Of a DNA stretch of 64,000 nucleotides, positions 33,891-42,371 are shown in pieces (the stretch's first letter is position 1; each line of letters starts with the position of its first letter). Under the pieces are notes generated by a model. It saw only the letters and a list, made by a program, of their open reading frames with translations, was not told the DNA's origin and searched no databases. This DNA is from Burkholderia thailandensis E264 (GTDB lineage Bacteria > Pseudomonadota > Gammaproteobacteria > Burkholderiales > Burkholderiaceae). The DNA lies in NCBI RefSeq assembly GCF_000012365.1, contig NC_007651.1, positions 2,976,001-3,040,000 on the forward strand, given 5' to 3'. The translations under genes and the position numbers were made by a program.

Positions 33891-34049
33891 CGGCTTTCGA
33901 CCTTCGAATGGCGCGCCGTCGCGGCGCTGTCGGAACGTCAGATTCTACCGCATGCGCTCCCGCGCGCGCCCGCTCGCGCGCAAACGCCGGCGCGGGCGGG
34001 GCCGGCGGGCGAGCGCGCGAGAGCCGCCCGCCGTGCCGCGCGCGCCGGG

Positions 34050-35087
34050 CTACAGCTCGACCGCCCGCCCGGTTTGCAGCGATTCGCGCAGCGCATGGCC
34101 GATTCTCGTCGCTTCGAGCGCGTCGGCGAGCGTCGCGCCCCCCGCGCCGCGCTCGCCGCGCACCGCCGCGACGAACGCCTGCGCCTCGATCAGGAATGCG
34201 TCCTCGAAGCGGTCGAAGAACGTCGGCGTGCAGGTATGGCGGATGCCCGCCGCATCGTAGATCTCGACACGATTCGCGCGCGGATTGCGGCCGATCGCGA
34301 GCGCGCCCGCCGTGCCGATCACGTCCGAATGCGTGTCGTTGCCGTGCGCCATCGTGCGCGACGCGTAGAACATCGCGAGCCGGCCGCCTTCGAACTCGCA
34401 GATCGCGACGCCGTTGTCCACGTCGCCGCACGCGCGCAGCCCCTCGTGCAGCGCGACCGCGCCCGCCGCGTACACGCGCGTCGCGCGCGGCGCGCCGAGG
34501 AGCCAGCGCGCGACGTCGATGTCATGCACCGTGCAGTCGAGGAAGATGCCGCCCGACGTCGGCGCGAAGCGCACGAAGAAGCCTTCCGGATCGTTCTGGT
34601 CGCAGGTCTGCGAACGCACGAGAAACGGCCGGCCGATCTCGCCCGCCGCGACGCGCGCGTATGCGTCCCGATAGCTCGGATCGAAGCGGCGCATGAAGCC
34701 GATCGTCGCGACGAGATGCGGCCGCGCGCGCGCCTCGGCGAGCACCCGCTCGCACTCGGCGAGATCGAGCGACAGCGGCTTCTCGCAGAACACGTGCTTG
34801 CCCGCGGCGAGCGCCGCGACGATCTGGTCCGCGTGCAGCGCCGACGGCGTGACGAGCCAGAGCGCGTCGAGCTCGGGATCGGCCGCGAGCGCATCGAAAT
34901 CCTCGTAGACGCGCGGCACCGCGAGCGTCTCGCGCGCCCACGCGCGTTCGTCGGCGACGGGGCTGCACGCGGCCGCGAGCCGCGCGCCCGCGACGCGCCG
35001 CGCGAGGTTCTCCGCGTGGCGCCGGCCGAGCCGGCCGAGCCCCGCGATGCCGATGCGCACGGCAGCGGCGCTGTGGCTGACTGTCAT
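34050..35087 (-). CDS. Gfo/Idh/MocA oxidoreductase, second inositol dehydrogenase-like protein
   Basis: 345 residues. The N-terminal Rossmann domain (IGIAGLGRLGRRHAENLA, residues ~11-28) binds NAD(P). The EKPLSLDLAEC segment carries the catalytic-region Lys of the family, and a C-terminal substrate domain contains DCTVHDIDVARWLLG. It lies 12 bp downstream of iolG and on the same strand, so it belongs to the same operon. It may act on scyllo-inositol, another inositol isomer or a keto-inositol; sequence alone does not decide. Confidence 0.85.
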   Translation of the reverse strand: MTVSHSAAAVRIGIAGLGRLGRRHAENLARRVAGARLAAACSPVADERAWARETLAVPRVYEDFDALAADPELDALWLVTPSALHADQIVAALAAGKHVFCEKPLSLDLAECERVLAEARARPHLVATIGFMRRFDPSYRDAYARVAAGEIGRPFLVRSQTCDQNDPEGFFVRFAPTSGGIFLDCTVHDIDVARWLLGAPRATRVYAAGAVALHEGLRACGDVDNGVAICEFEGGRLAMFYASRTMAHGNDTHSDVIGTAGALAIGRNPRANRVEIYDAAGIRHTCTPTFFDRFEDAFLIEAQAFVAAVRGERGAGGATLADALEATRIGHALRESLQTGRAVEL

Positions 35088-35099
35088 CGCATCGCTCCC

Positions 35100-36119
35100 T
35101 CAGGCCGCCGGCTCGCCGAGCTTCACCGCGCGGGCCTCGCGCCACGACAGCGTCGCCGCCTCGGCGAGCGCGAGCGCCTTCACGCCGTCGGCGACCGTCG
35201 TGCGCACCGGCTCGCCGTTCGTCACCGACGCGAAGAAATGCTCGATCTCGCGCGCGTACGCGGCGCGATAGCGCTCGAGGAAGAACGCCTCGGGCAGATC
35301 CGTCGACACCGCCTGCGCCGAATAGCCCGCCACCTCGGTCGGGCGCACGTTGCCCGCCTGCAGCATCCCGGCGCTGCCGAGCACTTCGAAACGCTGGTCG
35401 TAGCCGTACGCGGCGCGGCGCGACGTGTTGATCTGGCAGAGCCGGCCGCGCTTCGTGCGGATCGTGACCGCGGTCGAATCGATGTCGCCCGCCTCCGCGA
35501 TCGCCGGGTCGGTGAGGCAGCTGCCCGTCGCGTGCAGCGTGTCGGCCTCGTCGTCGAGTATCCAGCGGAAGATGTCGAAATCGTGGATCAGCATGTCCTT
35601 GAAGATACCGCCCGAATGCTTGATGTAGTCGACAGGCGGCGCGCCCGGATCGCGGCTCGTCACGACGAGCATCTCCGGCGTGCCGATCTCGCCCGCGTCG
35701 ACGCGGCGCTTGAGCGCCTCGAACGTCGGATCGAAGCGGCGCTGGAAGCCGATCATGCAGACGACGCCCGCCTGCGCGACGGCCGCCTCGCACGCGCGAG
35801 CCCGCGCGAGCGTCAGGTCGACGGGCTTCTCGCAGAACACGTGCTTGCCCGCGCGCGCGGAACCGCAGATCAGGTCGGCGTGCGTGTCGGTGCTCGAGCA
35901 GATCACCGATGCGCCGATCGACGCGTCGCCGAGCGCGCCGTCGACGTCGGCAACCTGCGCGCCGTGCTGCGCGGCGAGCGCGGCCGCCGCGTCGCGGCTC
36001 ACGTCGACCACGTACTTCAGGCGCACGCCGGGCCGGCGCGCGAGATTGCCCGCATGAATGCGGCCGATGCGCCCGGCGCCGAACACGGCGACGTCGATCG
36101 TCGGTACTGCGTTAGTCAT
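35100..36119 (-). CDS. iolG: Myo-inositol 2-dehydrogenase
   Basis: 339 residues from the ATG at 36119, which has TTGGAGG 6 bases upstream. It oxidises myo-inositol to scyllo-inosose with NAD+, the first catabolic step. GAGRIGRIHAGNLA is the NAD loop; CEKPVDLTLARAR and GGIFKDMLIHDFDIFRWIL carry the catalytic Lys and the Asp-His pair of the family. It overlaps the end of the regulator gene by 8 bp and is followed closely by its paralogue. Confidence 0.92.
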   Translation of the reverse strand: MTNAVPTIDVAVFGAGRIGRIHAGNLARRPGVRLKYVVDVSRDAAAALAAQHGAQVADVDGALGDASIGASVICSSTDTHADLICGSARAGKHVFCEKPVDLTLARARACEAAVAQAGVVCMIGFQRRFDPTFEALKRRVDAGEIGTPEMLVVTSRDPGAPPVDYIKHSGGIFKDMLIHDFDIFRWILDDEADTLHATGSCLTDPAIAEAGDIDSTAVTIRTKRGRLCQINTSRRAAYGYDQRFEVLGSAGMLQAGNVRPTEVAGYSAQAVSTDLPEAFFLERYRAAYAREIEHFFASVTNGEPVRTTVADGVKALALAEAATLSWREARAVKLGEPAA

Positions 36120-36993
36120 CGTATCCTCCAATGTCCTTGACTTCTTCCACGTTCAACTCCAGCCGGTACGCGAGCGCGATGAAGAGCGCCTGGCACAGGC
36201 AGATCGTGCTCGTGAGCGAACGAAACGCGAATGCGCTGCCCTCCTTCACGAGCAAATGGGCGCTCGCGTCGCGCGCGAGCGGCGACAGACGGCTGTCGGT
36301 GATGACGAGCGTCTGCGCATGGTTATGGCGCGCGGCGCGCAGGCAGTACTGCGTTTCCTTGCCGTACGGCGCGAAGCTGATCGCGATCACGACGTCGCCC
36401 TTCTTCACGCTGCGGACCTGCTCGCGATACATCCCGCCGAGGCCGGACACGAGGTGCACGCGCTTGGCCGTATGCTGCAGCGCATAGACGATGTAGCTCG
36501 CGACCGGGAACGAGCGGCGCACGCCGACCACGTAGATGTTCTCCGCGCGCTCGAGCATCGTGACGGCCGCGTCGAACTGGTCGTCGTCGAGGCCCGCGGC
36601 AAGCTCGTCGAGCCCCGCGCGCGATGCGTCGATGAACTGCCGCGCGACCGCGCCGCCCGTCATCGGGCCCGATTTGCCGTCGATCAGGCTGCGGATGCGC
36701 TGCTGGTAGCTCTGCACGGTCGGGTTCTGGCCCGTGTACGCATCCTTGAACACCGCCTGCAGATCGGAAAACCCCGAAAAGCCGAAGCGCTGCGCGAAGC
36801 GCACGACGGCGGACGGATGCACGCCGCAGCGCTCGGCGATGTCGCTCGTGCGGTCCATCATCACGCTCGAGCGGTGCTCGTCGATATACGACGCGATGCG
36901 CTTCAACTGGCGCGGCAGCGTGTCGAAAGCGTCGGCGATCCGCTGCAGCAGGTCGTCGACGGCGGGCGTCTCCGGGGGGGTCGTGTCGTCCAT
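36112..36993 (-). CDS. RpiR/MurR-type regulator of inositol genes (IolR-like)
   Basis: 293 residues. An N-terminal helix-turn-helix (residues ~1-90, IAERCGVHPSAVVRFAQRFG) is followed by a SIS sugar-phosphate-binding domain (~125-265, IYVVGVRRSFPVASYIVYAL). It is distinct from the DeoR-type IolR of Bacillus and matches the proteobacterial RpiR-type inositol repressors. It is the first gene of the minus-strand operon and is divergent from the transporter/iolCDEB operon. A seven-C run near the start (36974-36980 as G on plus) is a possible slippage site. Confidence 0.88.
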   Translation of the reverse strand: MDDTTPPETPAVDDLLQRIADAFDTLPRQLKRIASYIDEHRSSVMMDRTSDIAERCGVHPSAVVRFAQRFGFSGFSDLQAVFKDAYTGQNPTVQSYQQRIRSLIDGKSGPMTGGAVARQFIDASRAGLDELAAGLDDDQFDAAVTMLERAENIYVVGVRRSFPVASYIVYALQHTAKRVHLVSGLGGMYREQVRSVKKGDVVIAISFAPYGKETQYCLRAARHNHAQTLVITDSRLSPLARDASAHLLVKEGSAFAFRSLTSTICLCQALFIALAYRLELNVEEVKDIGGYDD

Positions 36994-37083
36994 GTGCGCT
37001 CCGTCCGGCCGCCCGCCCGCCCGCGCGCGTCGCGCGCGACGGCCAAGCGCCGGACGCCTTGCTCCGTGTCTTGTCGTGAAGCG

Positions 37084-37089
37084 AGTATA
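37084..37089 (-). promoter_or_regulatory. -10-like TATACT for the iolR-iolG operon
   Basis: TATACT on the minus strand lies ~90 bases before the regulator ATG. Its -35 position would fall on the IolR palindrome (37108-37123), which would fit autorepression. The -35 match itself is poor. Confidence 0.35.
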
Positions 37090-37107
37090 GGCACGGCGCC
37101 CACAAAA

Positions 37108-37123
37108 TGGAACAGATTTTCCA
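37108..37123. promoter_or_regulatory. Candidate IolR operator, TGGAA-N6-TTCCA
   Basis: TGGAACAGATTTTCCA is a perfect 5-bp inverted repeat with a 6-base spacer in the 245-bp divergent region between the RpiR-type regulator and the inositol transporter. A GGAA-N6-TTCC palindrome is the reported recognition motif of the RpiR-type inositol repressor in rhizobia. The spacer also holds AT-rich DNA (37124-37150) suited to the outward promoter. Confidence 0.65.
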
Positions 37124-37238
37124 ACACACGAATAAATAAAATTTTCTTTGCAATTCGTAGCGAGTTGACCTAACCTTGCTCGTGAACGCGGCCCGACCTG
37201 CGTTCGCCCGAAAACGACAGACAGAGAAAGGTGGAGAC

Positions 37239-38288
37239 ATGAGACTTTGCACTGGCAAGGCCGTCCTGCGCGCGTGCGTCGCCGCGATCGCCGTCGCGGC
37301 GGGCGTGGGCGGCGCGGCCCCGGCAGCCCAGGCGGCGGGCGCGCGCTTCGCGCTCATCAGCCACGCGCCCGATTCCGATTCGTGGTGGAACACGATCAAG
37401 AACGCGATCAAGCAGGCGGACGAGGACTTCGACGTCACGACCGACTACCGCAATCCGCCGAACGGCGACATCGCCGACATGGCGCGCCTGATCGAGCAGT
37501 CGGCCGCGCGCGACTACGACGGCGTGATCACGACGATCGCCGATTACGACGTGCTGAAGAATTCGCTGAAGAAGGTCACCGCGAAGAAGATTCCGCTCGT
37601 AACGATCAACTCCGGCACCGAGGAACAGAGCGCGCAACTCGGCGCGATCATGCACGTCGGCCAGCCCGAGTACGTCGCGGGTCACGCGGCGGGCGAGAAG
37701 GCGAAGGCGGCCGGCGTGAAGAGCTTCCTCTGCGTGAACCACATCGCGACCAACAGCGTGTCGTTCGACCGCTGCCGCGGCTTCGCCGACGCGATCGGCG
37801 CCGACTACAAGAGCTCGACGATCGACTCCGGCCAGGACCCGACCGAGATCCAGTCGAAGGTGAGCGCGTACCTGCGCAACCACCCGAACACGCAGGCGAT
37901 CCTCACGCTCGGCCCGGTGCCCGCCGCGGCAACGCTGAAGGCGGTCCAGCAGATGGGCCTCACGAACAAGCTGTTCTTCGCGACGTTCGATTTCTCCGAC
38001 GACATCGCGAAGGCGATCCAGAGCGGCGCGATCAAGTTCGCGATCGACCAGCAGCCGTACCTGCAGGGCTACATCCCGGTGGCCGTGCTCGCGATCGCGA
38101 AGCAGAACAAGACCACCGATCCCGTGAAGATCCGCCAGATCCTCGAGGCGAATCCGAAGTTCCAGGCGCGGCTCGCGACATACGGGCTGCAGCCGTCGTA
38201 CGGGCCGAAGAACATCCGCTCGGGCCCGGGCTTCATCACGAAGGAGAACCTCGACAAGGTGATCAAGTACGCGGGCCAGTACCGCTAA
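37239..38288 (+). CDS. Sugar (inositol) ABC transporter substrate-binding protein
   Basis: 349 residues with GGTGGAGAC before the ATG. A signal peptide (~1-33, cleavage after AQA) exports it to the periplasm. The mature part is a type I periplasmic binding protein of the ribose/xylose class (ALISHAPDSDSWWNTIKNAI; CRGFADAIG). Location at the head of the permease/ATPase/iolCDEB operon points to an inositol ligand. It should deliver it to the two following subunits. Confidence 0.9.
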   Translation: MRLCTGKAVLRACVAAIAVAAGVGGAAPAAQAAGARFALISHAPDSDSWWNTIKNAIKQADEDFDVTTDYRNPPNGDIADMARLIEQSAARDYDGVITTIADYDVLKNSLKKVTAKKIPLVTINSGTEEQSAQLGAIMHVGQPEYVAGHAAGEKAKAAGVKSFLCVNHIATNSVSFDRCRGFADAIGADYKSSTIDSGQDPTEIQSKVSAYLRNHPNTQAILTLGPVPAAATLKAVQQMGLTNKLFFATFDFSDDIAKAIQSGAIKFAIDQQPYLQGYIPVAVLAIAKQNKTTDPVKIRQILEANPKFQARLATYGLQPSYGPKNIRSGPGFITKENLDKVIKYAGQYR

Positions 38289-38388
38289 CGTTCATCGCAT
38301 CGATTCGCACGACGCGCGGGCGCTCGTCCGCGCGCTTTACCGGCGCAGCGGAGCGAACGCGCCGCGCGCCGGGCATCAAGGAGACATC

Positions 38389-39534
38389 ATGGGTGTAGTC
38401 GGCAAGCACATGTCAGCGCACGCACACGAGAAGCCGCAACCGGGCGCGGCGTCCGACGAGCGGCTGCGCGGCGAAGCGTGGTTCCAGCGCTTTCTCAACC
38501 GTCCCGAGTTCGCCGCGATTTCCGGCGCCGTGCTCGTGTTCGCGGTGTTCGCGTTCGGCGCGGGCGGCTCCGGGATGTTCAACCTCGACGGCATCATGAA
38601 CTGGTCGCAGGTCGCGGCCTACCTCGGCATTCTCGCCGTCGGCGCGTGCCTGCTGATGGTCGCGGGCGAGTTCGACCTGTCGATCGGCTCGATGATCGGC
38701 TTCGCCGGGATGATGGTCGCGATCCCGACCGTCTACTTCCATTGGCCGATCTGGCTCGCGGTGCTGTTCGCGTTCGCGGGCTCGATGGCGCTCGGCGCGC
38801 TCAACGGCTATCTCGTGATGCGCACGAAGCTGCCGTCGTTCATCGTCACGCTCGCGTTCCTGTTCATCCTGCGGGGCCTGACGCTCGCGCTGTCCATCCT
38901 GTTCGCCGACCGCACCATCGTCTCGGGCCTCGGCGACTACGCGCACGCCGATCCCGTCGTGCACTTCCTGTTCCAGGGCGTCGCGTTCCACGAGCTGTTC
39001 CGCTGGCTCGCGCACGCCGGCGTTGGCCAGTTGCTCGACAACGGCGAGCCGCTCGTGCCGGGCGTGCCGAAGGTGCTGCTGTGGTGGTTCGCCGTCACCG
39101 CGATCGGCGCGTTCGTGCTCGCGAAGACGCGCTACGGCAACTGGATCCTCGCCTCGGGCGGCGACGCGCACGCGGCGAAGAACGTCGGCGTGCCGGTGCG
39201 CCGCGTGAAGATCTCGCTGTTCGTGCTGACCGCGTTCTGCGCGTGCCTGTTCGCCGTGCTGCAGGTGGCCGACATCGGCTCGGCCGCAGCCGACCGCGGG
39301 CTGCAGAAGGAATTCGAGGCGATCATCGCCGCGGTGATCGGCGGCACGCTGCTCACGGGCGGCTACGGCTCGGTGATCGGCGCCGCGTTCGGCGCGCTGA
39401 TCTTCGGCGTCGTGCAGATCGGCATCACCTACACGAACATCAGCTCGGACTGGTTCCGCGTGTTCCTCGGCGTGATGCTGCTCGTCGCCGTGCTGTTCAA
39501 CCACTACGTGCGCCGCCGCGTGTCGCAGTCGTAA
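38389..39534 (+). CDS. Sugar (inositol) ABC transporter permease
   Basis: 381 residues with AAGGAGACATC before the ATG. It has about ten hydrophobic helices and the RbsC-type features AGEFDLSIGSMIGFAGMMV and ASGGDAHAAKNVGVPVRRVK (EAA-like loop contacting the ATPase). It has an unusually long soluble N-terminus (~40 residues). It lies between binding protein and ATPase genes and should form a homodimeric inner-membrane pore. Confidence 0.92.
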   Translation: MGVVGKHMSAHAHEKPQPGAASDERLRGEAWFQRFLNRPEFAAISGAVLVFAVFAFGAGGSGMFNLDGIMNWSQVAAYLGILAVGACLLMVAGEFDLSIGSMIGFAGMMVAIPTVYFHWPIWLAVLFAFAGSMALGALNGYLVMRTKLPSFIVTLAFLFILRGLTLALSILFADRTIVSGLGDYAHADPVVHFLFQGVAFHELFRWLAHAGVGQLLDNGEPLVPGVPKVLLWWFAVTAIGAFVLAKTRYGNWILASGGDAHAAKNVGVPVRRVKISLFVLTAFCACLFAVLQVADIGSAAADRGLQKEFEAIIAAVIGGTLLTGGYGSVIGAAFGALIFGVVQIGITYTNISSDWFRVFLGVMLLVAVLFNHYVRRRVSQS

Positions 39535-39546
39535 CGGAGTACAAGC

Positions 39547-40347
39547 ATGTCCACGCCAGCATCCAACGATACGATTCTCGCGCTCGAGAACGTCAGCAAG
39601 TATTTCGGCAAGGTGATCGCGCTGTCCGGCGTCACGCTGCGCGTCAAGCGCGGCGAGGTGCATTGCCTGCTCGGCGACAACGGCGCCGGCAAGTCCACGC
39701 TCATCAAGACGCTCGCGGGCGTGCACCAGCCGTCCGAAGGGCAGTACCTCGTCGACGGCAAGCCGGTGCTGTTCGATTCGCCGAAGGACGCGCTCGACCT
39801 CGGCATCGCGACCGTCTATCAGGACCTCGCGCTCGTGCCGCTCCTGTCCGTCGCGCGCAATTTCTTCATGGGCCGCGAGCCGCAGAAAAAGCTGTTCGGC
39901 CTCTTCAACGTGATGGACCTCGATTCGAGCGCGCAGATCGCCCGCGCGAAGCTCGCGGAGATGGGCATCAACGTGCGCGACGCGCACCAGCCGATCGGCA
40001 CGATGTCGGGCGGCGAGCGCCAGTGCCTCGCGATCGCGCGCGCGATCCATTTCGGCGCGCGCGTGCTGATCCTCGACGAGCCGACCGCCGCGCTCGGCGT
40101 CAAGCAGAGCTTCAACGTGCTCAAGCTGATCCACACCGCGCGCGCGAAGGGGATCTCGGTGATCTTCATCACGCACAACGTGCACCACGCGTACCCGATC
40201 GGCGATTCGTTCACGCTGCTCAACCGCGGCCGCTCGCTCGGCACGTTCACGAAGGACACGATCAGCAAGAACGAGGTGCTCGACATGATGGCGGGCGGCG
40301 CCGAGATGCAGAAGATGATCGCCGAACTCGACGGCGCGACCATTTGA
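39547..40347 (+). CDS. Sugar (inositol) ABC transporter ATP-binding protein
   Basis: 266 residues, a single ABC domain rather than the double domain of RbsA. Walker [16 protein letters not shown], signature [15 protein letters not shown], Walker [14 protein letters not shown] and H-loop [10 protein letters not shown] are all present. It resembles the FrcA-type single-domain ATPases, which would work as a homodimer. It follows the permease by 12 bp. Confidence 0.92.
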   Translation: MSTPASNDTILALENVSKYFGKVIALSGVTLRVKRGEVHCLLGDNGAGKSTLIKTLAGVHQPSEGQYLVDGKPVLFDSPKDALDLGIATVYQDLALVPLLSVARNFFMGREPQKKLFGLFNVMDLDSSAQIARAKLAEMGINVRDAHQPIGTMSGGERQCLAIARAIHFGARVLILDEPTAALGVKQSFNVLKLIHTARAKGISVIFITHNVHHAYPIGDSFTLLNRGRSLGTFTKDTISKNEVLDMMAGGAEMQKMIAELDGATI

Positions 40348-40360
40348 TCCAGGATTCGCG

Positions 40361-42361
40361 ATGACTTCCCCTACTCTCTCCTTTGCGCAGAACCGCCCGC
40401 TCGACGTGATCTGCATCGGCCGCGTCGCCGTCGATCTGTACGCGCAGCAGATCGGCGCACGGCTCGAGGACGCGTCGAGCTTCGCGAAATATCTCGGCGG
40501 CTCGTCGGGCAACATCGCGTTCGGCTGCGCGCGGCTCGGCCTGAAATCGGCGATGCTCTCGCGCGTCGGCCACGACCACATGGGCCGCTTCGTGCGCGAG
40601 ACGCTCGCGCGCGAAGGCTGCGACACGAGCCGCCTGCGCACCGACGCCGAGCGCCTGACCGCGCTCGTGCTGCTCGGCCTGAAGGACCGCGACACGTTTC
40701 CGCTCATCTTCCATCGCGAGAACTGCGCGGACATGGCGCTCGACGAGGACGATTTCGACGAGGCGTTCATCGCGTCGTCGAAGGCGCTCCTCATCACCGG
40801 CACGCACTTCTCGACCGAGCAGGTGATGCGCGCGAGCCGCCGCGCGCTCGACTACGCGCGCCGCAACCAGGTGCGCACCGTGCTCGACATCGACTATCGC
40901 CCCGTGCTGTGGGGGCTGACCGGCAAGGCCGACGGCGAGACGCGCTTCATCGCGAACGAAGGCGTGACCGCGCACCTGCAGCGGATTCTGCCGCTCTTCG
41001 ACGTCGTGATCGGCACCGAGGAGGAATTCCGCATCGCGGGCGGCAAGGACGCGCTCCTCGACGCGCTCGCGATGGTGCGCGCGGTGACGAGCGCCGCGCT
41101 CGTCGTCAAGCGCGGGCCGCTCGGCTGCTCGATCGTCGACGGCGACGTGCCCGCGACGCTCGACGCGCTGCCCGTCATCGGCGGCGTCGAAGTCGACGTG
41201 ATGAACGTGCTCGGCGCGGGCGACGCGTTCGCGTCGGGCTTCCTGTCGCAGTGGCTGCGCGGGCGCCCGTTCGCCGAGGCGGCGCGCGCGGCGAACGCGT
41301 GCGGCGCGCTCGTCGTGTCGCGGCACGGCTGCGCGCCCGCGATGCCGACGCCCGCCGAGCTCGCGTATTTCCTCGCCGAGGCGAAGCGCGATCCCGCGCG
41401 GATGCGCCGCCCCGACCTCGACGCGACGCTCGCGCGGCTGCATCGCGTGACGCCCGCGCGCACGCCGCGCGACGAGGTGCTCGGCTTCGCGTTCGATCAC
41501 CGCAACCAGTTCTTCGAACTCGCGCGGCAAACGGGCGCGAGCGTCGCGCGCATCGATGCGCTGAAGCGCCTGTTCGTCGAGGCGGTCGCGCAAACGGAGG
41601 CGCAGCTCGGGCTCGCGGGCCGCATCGGCGTGCTGATCGACGACCGCTACGGCCAGGACGCGCTCAACGACGCGACGGGCCGCGGCTGGTGGATCGGCCG
41701 CCCGGTCGAGCTGCCCGGCTCGCTGCCGCTCGAATTCGATCACGGCCGCTCGATCGGCACGACGCTCGTGTCGTGGCCGCAGGAGCACGTCGCGAAGTGC
41801 CTCGTCCAATACCACCCGGACGAGGCCGCCGAGCCGCGAATCGAGCAGGAAACGCAACTGCGCGCGCTGTACGACGCGGTGCAGGCGAGCGGCCACGAAC
41901 TGCTGCTCGAAGTGATTCCGCCGCGCCGCGCGGATCTGCCGCAGGCGGCCGACACCGTGTACCGCGCGCTCAAGCGCCTGTACAACCTCGGCATCTATCC
42001 GGAATGGTGGAAGCTCGCGCCGCTCGACGCCGCGCAATGGCAGGCGATCGACGCGCTCGTCGCCGAACGCGATCCGTACTGCCGCGGCGTCGTGCTGCTC
42101 GGCCTGTCGGCGAGCGTCGACGAGCTCGTCGACGGCTTCAGGGCGGCGGCCGCGTCCGCGACGTGCCGCGGCTTCACGGTCGGCCGCACGATCTTCCACG
42201 AGCCGAGCCGCGCATGGCTCGCGGGCGAGATCGGCGACGCCGAACTCGTCGCGCGCGTGCGGCAGACGTTCGAGACGCTGATCGGCGCGTGGCGCGCGGC
42301 GCGCGCCGACACCCGCGCGCAGGGCCGGCATGCGGCCGCCGCGCCGCGCGTGGCCGCCTAG
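40361..42361 (+). CDS. iolC: 5-dehydro-2-deoxygluconokinase fused to a DUF2090 aldolase-like domain
   Basis: 666 residues, twice the length of a plain IolC. Residues ~12-335 form a PfkB-type kinase with NVLGAGDAFASGFLSQWL as the catalytic motif. Residues ~345-640 form a DUF2090 domain (TGRGWWIGRPVELPGSLP; LLLEVIPPRRADLPQ) that in comparable bifunctional proteins is assigned the 5-dehydro-2-deoxyphosphogluconate aldolase step. If so, it covers two late steps that yield DHAP and malonate semialdehyde. The aldolase assignment rests on family annotation. Confidence 0.88.
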   Translation: MTSPTLSFAQNRPLDVICIGRVAVDLYAQQIGARLEDASSFAKYLGGSSGNIAFGCARLGLKSAMLSRVGHDHMGRFVRETLAREGCDTSRLRTDAERLTALVLLGLKDRDTFPLIFHRENCADMALDEDDFDEAFIASSKALLITGTHFSTEQVMRASRRALDYARRNQVRTVLDIDYRPVLWGLTGKADGETRFIANEGVTAHLQRILPLFDVVIGTEEEFRIAGGKDALLDALAMVRAVTSAALVVKRGPLGCSIVDGDVPATLDALPVIGGVEVDVMNVLGAGDAFASGFLSQWLRGRPFAEAARAANACGALVVSRHGCAPAMPTPAELAYFLAEAKRDPARMRRPDLDATLARLHRVTPARTPRDEVLGFAFDHRNQFFELARQTGASVARIDALKRLFVEAVAQTEAQLGLAGRIGVLIDDRYGQDALNDATGRGWWIGRPVELPGSLPLEFDHGRSIGTTLVSWPQEHVAKCLVQYHPDEAAEPRIEQETQLRALYDAVQASGHELLLEVIPPRRADLPQAADTVYRALKRLYNLGIYPEWWKLAPLDAAQWQAIDALVAERDPYCRGVVLLGLSASVDELVDGFRAAAASATCRGFTVGRTIFHEPSRAWLAGEIGDAELVARVRQTFETLIGAWRAARADTRAQGRHAAAAPRVAA

Positions 42362-42371
42362 GAGCGCGCGC

